64,000 nt of DNA from Candidatus Methylacidiphilales bacterium (GTDB taxonomy: Bacteria; Verrucomicrobiota; Verrucomicrobiia; Methylacidiphilales; CAZTYG01), in contig JANRJG010000014.1 of assembly GCA_033875315.1 (NCBI GenBank), forward strand, positions 1 through 64,000, written 5' to 3'. Below are positions 30,453-38,760 of the stretch, piece by piece. A program made the translations under genes and the position numbers. A model generated the notes under the pieces. It did no database searches and was not told where the DNA came from. It saw only the letters and a program-made list of their open reading frames with translations. Within the stretch, counting starts at the first letter, position 1. Each line of letters opens with the position of its first letter.

Positions 30453-30603
30453 TGAAAATTTAAGTCCTGCGCGATTTTTGTCAACAGGGATATCTTTCCA
30501 TCAGGATGGCTTGATGGATCTTGGTTTTGCCATTCCGGTCATTCACACGCAACCCCGCCAACACCACCCAAGCTTCTGGCATGTCCAATGCTTGGCCGTA
30601 TGC

Positions 30604-32088
30604 ATGGAAAACAACCCCGCCGTCCCCTCCTCCACTCCCACCGCTGGGATCAAATATGTTGATGTCGCCGCCTCCTATCTGGATGAGCGCAAGCTGAAGA
30701 AACACGCCGGATGGATCCTGCTCTGGGCCCTGGGTGTGGGAGCGGTCATTTCCGGAATGTATTCGGGCTGGAACCTCGGCATCGGGGCCGGGGGATTCGG
30801 GGGCATGGCCATCGCCACCGCGCTCATGACGGTCATGTACATTTGCATGGTTTACAGCATCGCCGAACTCTCCTCTGCGCTGCCGCACGCGGGTGGCTTC
30901 TACTCTTTTGCCCGTAATGCCTTCGGCCCTTGGGGCGGAATGCTCGTGGGGGTCAGCGATACCATCGAGTATGTGCTCACTCCTGCAGTGATCGTCTTCT
31001 TCATTGGGGGATTCATGAATACCCTGCTTCCCGCGGTTCCGCTGTGGGTCTGGTGGGCCTCGTTCTATGCGGTGTTCACCGTGATCAATATCAAAGGGGT
31101 CGAAATCACCTTCAAAGTCGGACTCATCGTCACCATCCTGGCCATTGCCGTCCTCCTTGCTTTCTTCGTGCTTGCCCTCGCCACCGGGTCGTTCCATCCA
31201 AACCTCCTCATGAACATCGAACCCAAGGAAGGCGGCTCATCCTTCCTCCCCTTCGGATCCTACGGCATCTTCGCCGCCATCCCGTTTGCCATCTGGTTTT
31301 ACCTCGCCATTGAACAACTCCCTCTCGCGGCCGAAGAAACCAAAAATGTCGTCGAGGACATGCCCAAGGCACTCATCTACGGCATTGCGACTTTGGTGGT
31401 TCTGGCCCTCCTCACCTTGGTTTTGAATACGGGTGTCGGGGGAGGAGCCGCTACCATGGGAGCCTCCGGGGCCCCGCTTCCCGACGGCTTCAAGGCCATT
31501 TTCGGCGAAGGTCTCACCACGGCCGCCTTCACGATCATCGCACTTGTCGGCTTGGTCGCCAGTTTCCACACCGTCATTTACGCCGCCGGACGCGTGCTCT
31601 TCGCCCTCTCCCGCTCGGGTTACTACCCCCAATGGATCTCGGTCACCGGGAAAACCACCCACACCCCCCACCGCGCCCTCATCCTCAGCGCTGTGGTCGG
31701 GTTCGTGATTGCGCTCGTATGCAGCATCGACACCAAGACGGTCGGGGCCGCGCTCCTGAGCATGTCGGTCTTTGGCGCGGTGATTTCCTACGCCGTGGTC
31801 ATGGCGGCCTATATCAAACTCAAGATCACCCGCCCGGACATGCCCCGCCCCTACAAGAGTCCGCTCGGTGTCCCCGGCGCGGTGATCGGCGTGACCCTGG
31901 CCGTCATCGGTTTGGCCGCCACCATGGCGGTGGAATCCAACCGACCCGGAGTCATCGGCACCGCCATCTTCCTCGTCATCATGCTGGTCTACTTCGCCCT
32001 CTACAGCTCCAAGCGCCTCGTCGCCAAGGCGCCCGAGGAGGAAGTCGCACTGGTGGCCGAAGCGGAAAAGGAACTGGCCCACAAGTAA
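30604..32088 (+). CDS. eat: Ethanolamine permease (APC family)
   Basis: This 494-residue transporter has twelve hydrophobic segments and the APC-superfamily layout. The first helix carries GAVISGMYSGWNLGIGAGG and the second the AELSSALPHAGGFYSFAR loop, both typical of the ethanolamine permease branch. It is followed by eutB and eutC on the same strand, which fits uptake of ethanolamine as a carbon and nitrogen source. I chose the ATG at 30604 (MENNPAVPSS) because the longer frame would start inside the riboswitch region. Another amine or amino acid is possible, but the context makes ethanolamine likely. Confidence 0.88.
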   Translation: MENNPAVPSSTPTAGIKYVDVAASYLDERKLKKHAGWILLWALGVGAVISGMYSGWNLGIGAGGFGGMAIATALMTVMYICMVYSIAELSSALPHAGGFYSFARNAFGPWGGMLVGVSDTIEYVLTPAVIVFFIGGFMNTLLPAVPLWVWWASFYAVFTVINIKGVEITFKVGLIVTILAIAVLLAFFVLALATGSFHPNLLMNIEPKEGGSSFLPFGSYGIFAAIPFAIWFYLAIEQLPLAAEETKNVVEDMPKALIYGIATLVVLALLTLVLNTGVGGGAATMGASGAPLPDGFKAIFGEGLTTAAFTIIALVGLVASFHTVIYAAGRVLFALSRSGYYPQWISVTGKTTHTPHRALILSAVVGFVIALVCSIDTKTVGAALLSMSVFGAVISYAVVMAAYIKLKITRPDMPRPYKSPLGVPGAVIGVTLAVIGLAATMAVESNRPGVIGTAIFLVIMLVYFALYSSKRLVAKAPEEEVALVAEAEKELAHK

Positions 32089-32174
32089 CCCCTTGCCAAA
32101 GGGAGCCAGCCAAGGGACAACGGACGGTCGGCACCAGGCAACGGAAGGCCCACCGCCTGCTGCCCACATCCGCC

Positions 32175-33551
32175 ATGAGCCGCTACCGTTGTCCCATCGG
32201 CAAAACAGTCCATCTGTTTTCATCGCTGGGCGATCTCCTGGCCAAAGCCACCCCCCGGCGATCGGGTGACGATCTGGCCGGGGTTGCCGCCGCCAACGCC
32301 GAGGAACGCGTGGCCGCACAAATTGCGCTGGCCGATGTTCCCCTCCAGGCTTTTCTCGACGAACCCCTGATTCCCTATGACGAGGACGAGGTCACCCGCC
32401 TCATCTGCGACACCCACGACCGCGCCGCTTTTGCTCCAGTGGCTGGTTTTACCGTGGGCGCTTTCCGCGACTGGCTCCTGCGCTATGAAACCGGCGAAGC
32501 CGAACTCACGGCGTTGGCCCCCGGACTGACCCCGGAGATGGTTGCGGCCGTCTCCAAGATCATGGCCAACCAGGATCTGGTGCTGGTCGCACAAAAATGC
32601 CGGGTCATCACCCGATTCCGCAACACCATCGGACTCCCCGGCCGCCTGAGTGCCCGGCTCCAACCCAACCACCCGACCGACGACCCCCGGGGCATCGCCG
32701 CCTCCACCCTCGACGGCCTTCTCTACGGATGCGGTGACGCCGTCATCGGCATCAACCCCGCCACCGACAGCGTCGCGGCCGCCGACACCCTCCTGCGCCT
32801 GCTCGACGAACTCATCACCCAATTCCAGATCCCCACCCAATCCTGCGTTCTGGCCCACGTCACCACCATGATGCAGTGCATGGAAAAGGGGAGCCCGGTT
32901 GACCTCGTCTTCCAGTCCATCGCCGGCACCGAGGCCGCGAACAAGAGCTTCGGCATCACTCTCGGGATGCTGGCCGAAGCCCGGGCCATGGCCCTTTCCC
33001 TCCAGCGCGGAACCCTCGGTGACAACGTCATGTATTTCGAAACCGGCCAGGGATCCTGCCTCTCCGCCAACGCCCACCACGGGTTGGACCAACAAACCCT
33101 GGAAGCCCGGGCCTACGCAGTGGCCCGGGCTTACCAACCCCTGCTCGTCAACACCGTCGTCGGCTTCATCGGCCCGGAGTATCTTTACAACGGCAAGGAA
33201 ATCCTCCGCGCCGGACTGGAGGACCACTTCTGCGGAAAACTGCTCGGCCTGCCCATGGGCTGCGACGTCTGCTACACCAACCACGCCGAGGCCGACCAGG
33301 ACGACATGGACGCACTCCTGACCTCGCTCGGGGTGGCGGGCTGCACCTACATCATGGGTGTTCCGGGGGCGGACGACATCATGCTCAACTACCAATCCAC
33401 CTCCTTCCACGACCTGCATTACCTCCGTCAGGCCCTCCGCCTCCGTCCAGCCCCGGAGTTCGAGGTTTGGCTGGAAAAAATGAAGATCCAATCCCCGGAC
33501 AACCGGCTCCTCCCCACCAGTAGTACCCACACCCTTCTTGAACAGATTTGA
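32175..33551 (+). CDS. eutB: Ethanolamine ammonia-lyase large subunit
   Basis: This 458-residue TIM-barrel subunit, with EutC and adenosylcobalamin, splits ethanolamine into acetaldehyde and ammonia. Family segments include LPGRLSARLQPNHPTDDPRG (about 152-171), SIAGTEAANKSFGITLGML, FETGQGSCLSANAHHG and NHAEADQDDMDALL. The length matches E. coli EutB (453). I chose MSRYRCPIGK as start; the open frame extends far upstream, antisense-like, through the permease gene and that part is not protein. No reactivase eutA or microcompartment shell gene is in the window. Confidence 0.96.
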   Translation: MSRYRCPIGKTVHLFSSLGDLLAKATPRRSGDDLAGVAAANAEERVAAQIALADVPLQAFLDEPLIPYDEDEVTRLICDTHDRAAFAPVAGFTVGAFRDWLLRYETGEAELTALAPGLTPEMVAAVSKIMANQDLVLVAQKCRVITRFRNTIGLPGRLSARLQPNHPTDDPRGIAASTLDGLLYGCGDAVIGINPATDSVAAADTLLRLLDELITQFQIPTQSCVLAHVTTMMQCMEKGSPVDLVFQSIAGTEAANKSFGITLGMLAEARAMALSLQRGTLGDNVMYFETGQGSCLSANAHHGLDQQTLEARAYAVARAYQPLLVNTVVGFIGPEYLYNGKEILRAGLEDHFCGKLLGLPMGCDVCYTNHAEADQDDMDALLTSLGVAGCTYIMGVPGADDIMLNYQSTSFHDLHYLRQALRLRPAPEFEVWLEKMKIQSPDNRLLPTSSTHTLLEQI

Positions 33552-33680
33552 CAGAGAAGTGCGCAAAGAACACAAAGCTTGATAGACAAACCATTTAAAA
33601 AACCTGCGTCTACTCCCACATAAACACCCATTTTTCTTCGCGCTCTTCGCGCTCTTCGCGGTAAAAAACTCCCCTCCCCC
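33552..33680. repeat. Repeat-bearing gap between eutB and eutC
   Basis: These 129 bases break up a pair that is usually adjacent. They contain GCGCAAAGAACACAAAG and the tandem CTTCGCGCTCTTCGCGCTCTT, followed by CGCGGTAAAAAA. This resembles the AAGAGCGCGAAGA-type modules scattered in such genomes. No ribosome-binding site is evident ahead of eutC. Confidence 0.55.
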
Positions 33681-34466
33681 ATGCCCGACTCCTGGACCCA
33701 TCTCCGCCAACTGACCAACGCCCGGATCGCCCTCGGACGCAGCGGCGGCAGTCTGCCCACCCGGGCCTTGCTCGATTTCCGGTTGGCCCACGCCCATGCC
33801 CGCGATGCCGTGCAATCCCCCTTCTCTGACGAGCTTTTACGGACGGCCCTCGCACCCACCGGACTCCCCGTCCTCTCCCTGAACAGTGCCGCCCCCGACC
33901 TTCAGACCTATCTCCGGCGGCCGGATCTGGGACGCCGTCTGGACGAACCTTCCCGGGAATCGATCCTCTCACATGCCGCTATGGCCAAGCCCCACGATTT
34001 GGCCATCATCCTCTCGAACGGCCTTTCCGCCCAAGCGGTTCATGAAAACGCAGCCCCCCTGGTCCATGCCCTGGTGGATCGACTGACCGCAGCCCGGTGG
34101 TCCTTGGCCCCGCTCGTCGTGGTGAAAAACGCCCGCGTGGCCCTCTCCGACGAGGTCGGCCATCTCCTCCACGCCCGCATCGCCCTCATTTTGCTCGGGG
34201 AGCGCCCCGGCCTGGGCGGAGGCGACAGCCTTGGAGCTTATTTCACCTTCGACCCGGTGCCGGGGAAAAACGACGCCGATCGCAATTGCGTATCCAACAT
34301 CCGGGCCGGTGGCCTGGTCCCCGAACAGGCGGCCGCCAAGCTGGCCTCCCTCATGCTGCGCTCAAGGAGTCTGGGATTGAGCGGGGTTCAACTGAAGGAC
34401 GAAGAATCCATGCTGGGATCGGACCCCGTTCCGGTCCTCCCCGTTCATAATCCGACTACTTTATAA
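33681..34466 (+). CDS. eutC: Ethanolamine ammonia-lyase small subunit
   Basis: This 261-residue subunit binds the adenosylcobalamin cofactor together with EutB. The N-terminal LTNARIALGRSGGSLPTRAL, the internal KPHDLAIILSNGLSA and the C-terminal LLGERPGLGGGDSLGAYFTF followed by DADRNCVSNIRAGGL are all EutC signatures. The C-terminus (LGLSGVQLKDEESML) is intact. The protein is slightly shorter than the E. coli one (295) because the N-terminal leader is missing, as in bacteria without a microcompartment-targeting extension. That last point is inference. Confidence 0.95.
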   Translation: MPDSWTHLRQLTNARIALGRSGGSLPTRALLDFRLAHAHARDAVQSPFSDELLRTALAPTGLPVLSLNSAAPDLQTYLRRPDLGRRLDEPSRESILSHAAMAKPHDLAIILSNGLSAQAVHENAAPLVHALVDRLTAARWSLAPLVVVKNARVALSDEVGHLLHARIALILLGERPGLGGGDSLGAYFTFDPVPGKNDADRNCVSNIRAGGLVPEQAAAKLASLMLRSRSLGLSGVQLKDEESMLGSDPVPVLPVHNPTTL

Positions 34467-34524
34467 TCAGCCGCTCGTTCTCGTACTCATATACCAAACC
34501 CCATTGACTGGGCGAAAGGACCAA

Positions 34525-34623
34525 CGGGAGGGCGAGGCTCCTGCCGAGCCGGTTTGATGTCTCTATTCCAAGGGCGGCTCAGCCCCGAAGGCTTACGGGG
34601 GAGCCAGGAGCTTCGCCCTCCCG
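34525..34623. repeat. CGGGAGGGCGA inverted-repeat element, second copy
   Basis: Arms CGGGAGGGCGAGGCTCCTG (34525-34543) and the reverse complement of CGGGAGGGCGAAGCTCCTG (34605-34623) differ at one position and enclose about 60 bases, themselves partly palindromic (GCCGAGCC and GGCTCAGCC). GCTCGTTCTCGTACT lies upstream, as for the copy at 12674-12751. It fills the gap between convergent eutC and proA. Confidence 0.75.
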
Positions 34624-34658
34624 TAAGGCACTTTGTCGCCAACCCAAAGGATGCGGCT

Positions 34659-35915
34659 CTAGGCCCGGATCTGCCCGTTGCCCCGGGCGACGTACTTGTA
34701 ACTGGTCAATTCCTCCAACGCCATCGGCCCGCGGGCGTGGATCTTGTCCGTGCTGATGCCGATTTCGGCCCCAAAGCCGAATTCCCCACCATCATTCAAC
34801 CGCGTGGAAGCATTCCAAAAAACCGCCGCCGAATCGACCCGGGCAATGAATTGCTCCGCCGCCCCGGCGTCACCGGTCACAATGGCATCGCTGTGATGGG
34901 AACCATACGTCTCAATGTGGTCCACCGCTTCATCAAACCCGGACACCACCCTCACGGCCATGACCAGGTCGAGGTATTCAGTCTTCCAATTCTCCGGTTC
35001 GGACAGCTTCTCTCCCAGAATTCCGGACACTTCGGCGTCACCCAGAAGCTTGACCCCCTTGGCCTTCAAGCCAACGGCGACTTTCGGAAGAACGGTTGCC
35101 GCCACCGATCGGTCGACCAGCAACGTCTCGGCGGCGTTGCAGGTGCCCGGGCGCTGGGTCTTGGCATTGACCACGACCGACTCGGCCATGGCCGGATCGG
35201 CCTTCTCATGCACGTAAACATGGCACACCCCATGGAAGTGTTTCAGCACCGGCATGCGGGCGTGGGTGACGACGGTTTCAATCAGACCGTAGCCACCGCG
35301 GGGGATCATCAAATCGATGTGCTGGTCCATGGCGCAGAGCAGCGCGATGGCCTCGCGGTCGGTCGTCGGCACAATGGCACAAACCCCGGCGGGCAGTCCG
35401 GCCTGTTCCGCTGCGGCCCGGATGCAATCACCCAGCACCCGATTGGAATGGAACGCTTCCTTGCCACCACGAAGGATGACCGCGTTGCCCGTCTTCAAGC
35501 AGAGGATGGCGGCGTCCACGGTCACGTTCGGACGGGACTCGTAAATGATGCCGATGACTCCGATGGGCACGCGCACTTTCTGCATCGCGAGGCCGCTGGG
35601 CAGGGTCCAAGCTTTCAAAACGTCACCCACCGGATCGGGAAGGGCGATGACGTCGCGCACCCCCTGGATCATGGCGTCGATGCGCTTTGGAGTGAACTCA
35701 AGGCGGTCGAGCATGGCCGCCGAGAGGCCCGCTTCTTTGCCCGCGGCCAGATCCATGGCGTTGCCGGCCGCCAATTCCCCACGACGGGAATCCAGGGTCG
35801 TGGCCAGGAAGCCGAGCAGACGGTTCTTCTCGTCCGTAGAGGCATAAGCCAGCCGCCGCGCGGCCAGTCGTGCGTCGCGTCCCAGGGTTTCAAGCGTCTG
35901 TTTCAAGTCAGCCAT
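34659..35915 (-). CDS. proA: Gamma-glutamyl phosphate reductase
   Basis: This 418-residue NADPH-dependent enzyme reduces gamma-glutamyl phosphate to glutamate semialdehyde in proline synthesis. The ALDH-like fold shows VRVPIGVIGIIYESRPNVTV (about 115-134) and GNAVILRGGKEAFHSN. The catalytic cysteine is in RPGTCNAAETLLV. A second ProA signature is the C-terminal YGSHHSDAIVT. The length is normal. Its partner proB is not in the window. The repeat-filled 308-base gap upstream separates it from asd, so it probably has its own promoter. Confidence 0.97.
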   Translation of the reverse strand: MADLKQTLETLGRDARLAARRLAYASTDEKNRLLGFLATTLDSRRGELAAGNAMDLAAGKEAGLSAAMLDRLEFTPKRIDAMIQGVRDVIALPDPVGDVLKAWTLPSGLAMQKVRVPIGVIGIIYESRPNVTVDAAILCLKTGNAVILRGGKEAFHSNRVLGDCIRAAAEQAGLPAGVCAIVPTTDREAIALLCAMDQHIDLMIPRGGYGLIETVVTHARMPVLKHFHGVCHVYVHEKADPAMAESVVVNAKTQRPGTCNAAETLLVDRSVAATVLPKVAVGLKAKGVKLLGDAEVSGILGEKLSEPENWKTEYLDLVMAVRVVSGFDEAVDHIETYGSHHSDAIVTGDAGAAEQFIARVDSAAVFWNASTRLNDGGEFGFGAEIGISTDKIHARGPMALEELTSYKYVARGNGQIRA

Positions 35916-36223
35916 GGGATCATCACATTAACCACAGAGGACACAGTGAACACAGAGGTAAATTCTGATAAATTTGTAATCACCTGAAGGTAAAATAGCC
36001 TTTTTAGAGCGCATGGCGTTTAATTGGCAGAGGTTTCATATCGTTTCTCTTACTCGCTCTCGTGCTCGTTCTCTCCCATTCAGAGAGCACGAGAATGAGA
36101 AAGAGTATGAGAACGAGTAGCGGATGAAATGCAAAATGCTTTAGTCATGCCCAACCCATTTCCCCTCTGTGACCTCTGTGTCCTCTGTGGCGCAAACTGT
36201 ATCTTCCCGTATCAGAATCTCAA
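35916..36223. repeat. Composite inverted-repeat element between asd and proA
   Basis: The gap holds CCACAGAGGACACAG-type sequence at 35931-35959 and its reverse complement at 36163-36190 (27 bases, three mismatches). The centre carries a TCTCGTGCTC/GAGCACGAGA stem (36058-36094) in a run of CTCGTTCTC-like repeats. There is no gene. The whole looks like a non-autonomous palindromic element about 260 bases long. Confidence 0.65.
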
Positions 36224-37237
36224 TCAGGCGGCCTTGACCAGTTCCTCGGCGATCTGCACCGCATTCCAGGCCGCCCCCTTGAGGAGCTGGTCACCGGAGA
36301 CAAACAGGGCCAGGCCATTCGGCGAGGACAGGTCGCGGCGGATCCGTCCGACATGGACGTCCAGGTCGCCGCTGGCCTCGATGGGCATGGGGAAGTGGTT
36401 TCCAGCGGCGTCGTCCACCAACTTCACGCCGGGGGACTTGGAGAGGATTTCCCGGGCCTTTTCCGGAGTGAGCGGCTTTTCCAGTTCCAGCACGACCGAC
36501 TCCGAATGCGCCCGCAGGACGGGCACGCGGATGCAGGTGGGGACGATGGCCAGCTCCGGCAGATGGAACATCTTGCGGATCTCCTCGATGAGCTTGTTCT
36601 CCTCCTCGTTGTAGCCGTTGTCTGCTACCTTCGTGTTATGGGAGAAGAGATTGAAGGCGATCTGGTGGGGGAAGACCTTGCGCGTGATGGGCTGTCCGGC
36701 GACGTGTTCGCGCACCTGGTCCTCCAGTTCCTGCATGGCCTGGGCCCCGGCCCCGGAAGCGGACTGGTAGGTGGAGACGACGATTTTTTTGATGCCCGCT
36801 GCCTGGTGGATCGGCCAGATAGCGGTGGCCAGGATGGCGGCACAACAATTGGGGTTGGCGATCAGGCGCGATCCGTTGGAAAGATCCCCCGGATTGACCT
36901 CGGGAACGACCAACGGAACCTTCGGGTCCATGCGGAAGGCGGAGGAATTGTCCACCACCCAGGCCCCGGCAGCCAGGGCGGCCGGGATGAATTCACGCGA
37001 GCGGGTGGCCCCGGCACTGAAGAAGGCGATGTCGATGCCCTGGAAAGCGGCGGCGGAAACTTCCTCCACAGCGACCGGCTTGCCTTGGAAATCGAGGGAT
37101 TTGCCGACTGAGCGGGAAGAAGCCAGCAGCTTGAGTCCGGCCACGGGGAAGCGGCGGCGTTCGAGCACGCGGAGGATTTCCACCCCGACCGCACCGGTGG
37201 CTCCGACAATGGCGATTTGTTGTCCCTTGATGGCCAT
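36224..37237 (-). CDS. asd: Aspartate-semialdehyde dehydrogenase
   Basis: This 337-residue NADPH enzyme makes aspartate-4-semialdehyde for lysine, threonine and methionine synthesis. The Rossmann start is QQIAIVGATGAVGVEILRVL. The catalytic cysteine lies in RLIANPNCCAAILA (about residues 125-138). The substrate region includes STYQSASGAGAQAMQEL and the catalytic-histidine segment is CIRVPVLRAHSES. I chose the start MAIKGQQIAIVG; the longer frame adds 56 residues derived from repeat sequence. It is in the same pathway as lysC and the riboswitch operon, but in a separate locus. Confidence 0.96.
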   Translation of the reverse strand: MAIKGQQIAIVGATGAVGVEILRVLERRRFPVAGLKLLASSRSVGKSLDFQGKPVAVEEVSAAAFQGIDIAFFSAGATRSREFIPAALAAGAWVVDNSSAFRMDPKVPLVVPEVNPGDLSNGSRLIANPNCCAAILATAIWPIHQAAGIKKIVVSTYQSASGAGAQAMQELEDQVREHVAGQPITRKVFPHQIAFNLFSHNTKVADNGYNEEENKLIEEIRKMFHLPELAIVPTCIRVPVLRAHSESVVLELEKPLTPEKAREILSKSPGVKLVDDAAGNHFPMPIEASGDLDVHVGRIRRDLSSPNGLALFVSGDQLLKGAAWNAVQIAEELVKAA

Positions 37238-37728
37238 AAAGGGCTCCAAGAGTAGGCCTTGGAAGGAGTCCAGGCAAGTGATTCCGAGCACAAAAACCCG
37301 AGGCCTCGCGGCCTCCGCGCCCTCAGGGCACGTCCATAACTTCAACCACAGAGTGCGCTGAGGACACGGAGGCAGATAACGGTTGAGAAGCTCTTTTTTG
37401 ATCACCGTTCAGTGAATCCCTTTTCTCCCCAAAACCGCTCCATTTCTCCTCGGCGTCTCTGCGACTGTGCGCGATTTCTATTCAATCGATCCGGCTAAGA
37501 GCCTATCCGGATAAGCCCCCGTGGCCCGCGTGATGAGTGCCACCTGCCCGGACTCGAGGAGGAGCGACCGCGCCTATCGGGACGAGGTACGCAAGGAAGG
37601 GACGACGAAGGAGGCGGACAGGTGCCGCCATCACCCTCCGGGCTGGGGCTAGCCCGCCCGCTCGCCGTCCAACCCATCCCACAACTTCCGTCATATTTCA
37701 GTTTTCACGGACTGACCCCACTGATATG
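37238..37728. repeat. Repeat-rich intergenic region
   Basis: About 490 bases without a credible gene. A CCACAGAG...GAGGACACGGAGG module lies at 37346-37372, with a looser inverted counterpart near 37445-37471. The TATCCGGATA element occupies 37494-37690 and is the relative of the one at the left edge of the window. Base composition drops sharply to AT-rich just beyond, where the toxin/immunity pair begins. Confidence 0.55.
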
Positions 37729-38217
37729 TTATCGAATATCCTTGATAAGGTTTTTCAGAAAATCAGAGATTTTATTTTGACAATAAAAATCGCCGATTAT
37801 GGTTCCGTCAACGGAACGCCCTCGAATCATAAGGTTTGAATCTTCGCTGTAAATGACTCCGAGCCTCAGCAAACCTTTTGATCCATGTTTATTTTTGTAA
37901 TGAATGATTAAATCATACTCTTCTATTGACATGACTGAACCGCCAGAAGCATTTATTTCATAAAGCATGCCACTGAATGAATCCAACAAGCTTTGATCAA
38001 TGATTTGAATGCTTTTGTCGGAAACCCGAATATTTCTCAGCTCGATTTTTGTAATCTTTTTATCTGAAAAGTAATTCATCATGTATGCTGAGCCGTCTGC
38101 TAGCCTGATCCGCGATACGCTTAAATATTCCGATTCATTAGTATTACATCCAGTCAATACCACCATAAATGCCAGCATTGAAGACACGAAGAGATTGTAG
38201 ACTAGCATTTGTCTCAT
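37729..38217 (-). CDS. Small AT-rich lipoprotein, candidate immunity protein
   Basis: This 162-residue protein starts with a lipoprotein signal (VSSMLAFMVVLTGC, lipobox LTGC near residue 24), so it would be membrane-anchored outside the cytoplasm. The mature part is rich in K, I, S, N and D and alternates short strands (KITKIELRNIRVSDKSIQII, EEYDLIIHYKNKHGS). I recognise no family. It starts 11 bases after the RHS gene stops, on the same strand, and shares its AT-rich composition, unlike the GC-rich surroundings. Position and composition fit an immunity protein for the RHS tip. That role is inference. Confidence 0.75.
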   Translation of the reverse strand: MRQMLVYNLFVSSMLAFMVVLTGCNTNESEYLSVSRIRLADGSAYMMNYFSDKKITKIELRNIRVSDKSIQIIDQSLLDSFSGMLYEINASGGSVMSIEEYDLIIHYKNKHGSKGLLRLGVIYSEDSNLMIRGRSVDGTIIGDFYCQNKISDFLKNLIKDIR

Positions 38218-38228
38218 AACTAGTTGTT

Positions 38229-38760
38229 TTACTTGCCAGCTATTTCTCTTTGAACGTTTACGAGCCCCATAAAGATGTCTGTATTAGCTGGGTTTCTCCC
38301 CAGAGCAGGTCCACTAAGCCATTTGTAGCCAGTCGAAGGAAGCCTTAGGCCATTGAAGGCATTCAAATGCTTTAAAGGGCTACATGCATTTATGCCTAAA
38401 ACACTAGCCTTAACATTTGCACCTCTTATAGCTTGTGTGAGAGTTAATGAATTGTTGTTTGCGAACTGCAACGCTCCGGATTCAGTAGAGTGAATACTCA
38501 AGTATACCCGATTATGTGATGCTAAGGCTTGCTGAAAACTTTCTACTCTTGGGTTTAGGACTAGAGTAATCCTTTCATCCGTAGCTAACGATTGCCACAT
38601 TTTTTTACCTTCACCTGTTCGACTAAACTCTCTTAGACCATCTTGATCAATACCATACCAGATTTCCCCATTTCCTTGGGATATTTGTGATTCTGTTCTG
38701 GATTGGCCACGTGGCGCTGACATATAGCCATGGGAAGATTCCGTGGAATTTCCGATGAAT
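38229..38760 (-). other. Variable C-terminal tip of the RHS protein
   Basis: The last ~175 residues, after the hydrophobic stretch, are unlike the rest of the protein in composition and codon use. The central part reads NRVYLSIHSTESGALQF and then VLGINACSPLKHL. The spacing of a strand ending in His, then about 40 residues later a strand ending in Cys, recalls His/Cys-dyad caspase-like peptidases (CHAT, C80, DUF4347 type). I cannot confirm the fold. RHS tips are normally the toxic domain. Confidence 0.5.

Noticed and set aside
28023..30455. An 810-codon plus-strand open frame across cytochrome, NIL, carrier and ThrC genes
   Set aside because: It runs through four real genes in other frames and a riboswitch; it is a composition artefact.
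30460..30603. Possible cobalamin riboswitch before the ethanolamine genes
   Set aside because: The region lacks a B12-box-like motif; only the SAM-I aptamer of the opposite strand is present.
32220..35987. Long frames opposite eutB (minus) and proA (plus)
   Set aside because: Both lie antisense to complete, well-conserved enzymes.
37540..37690. Open frames inside the TATCCGGATA element
   Set aside because: Arg/Ala/Pro-rich translations in several frames at once point to non-coding GC-rich repeat.
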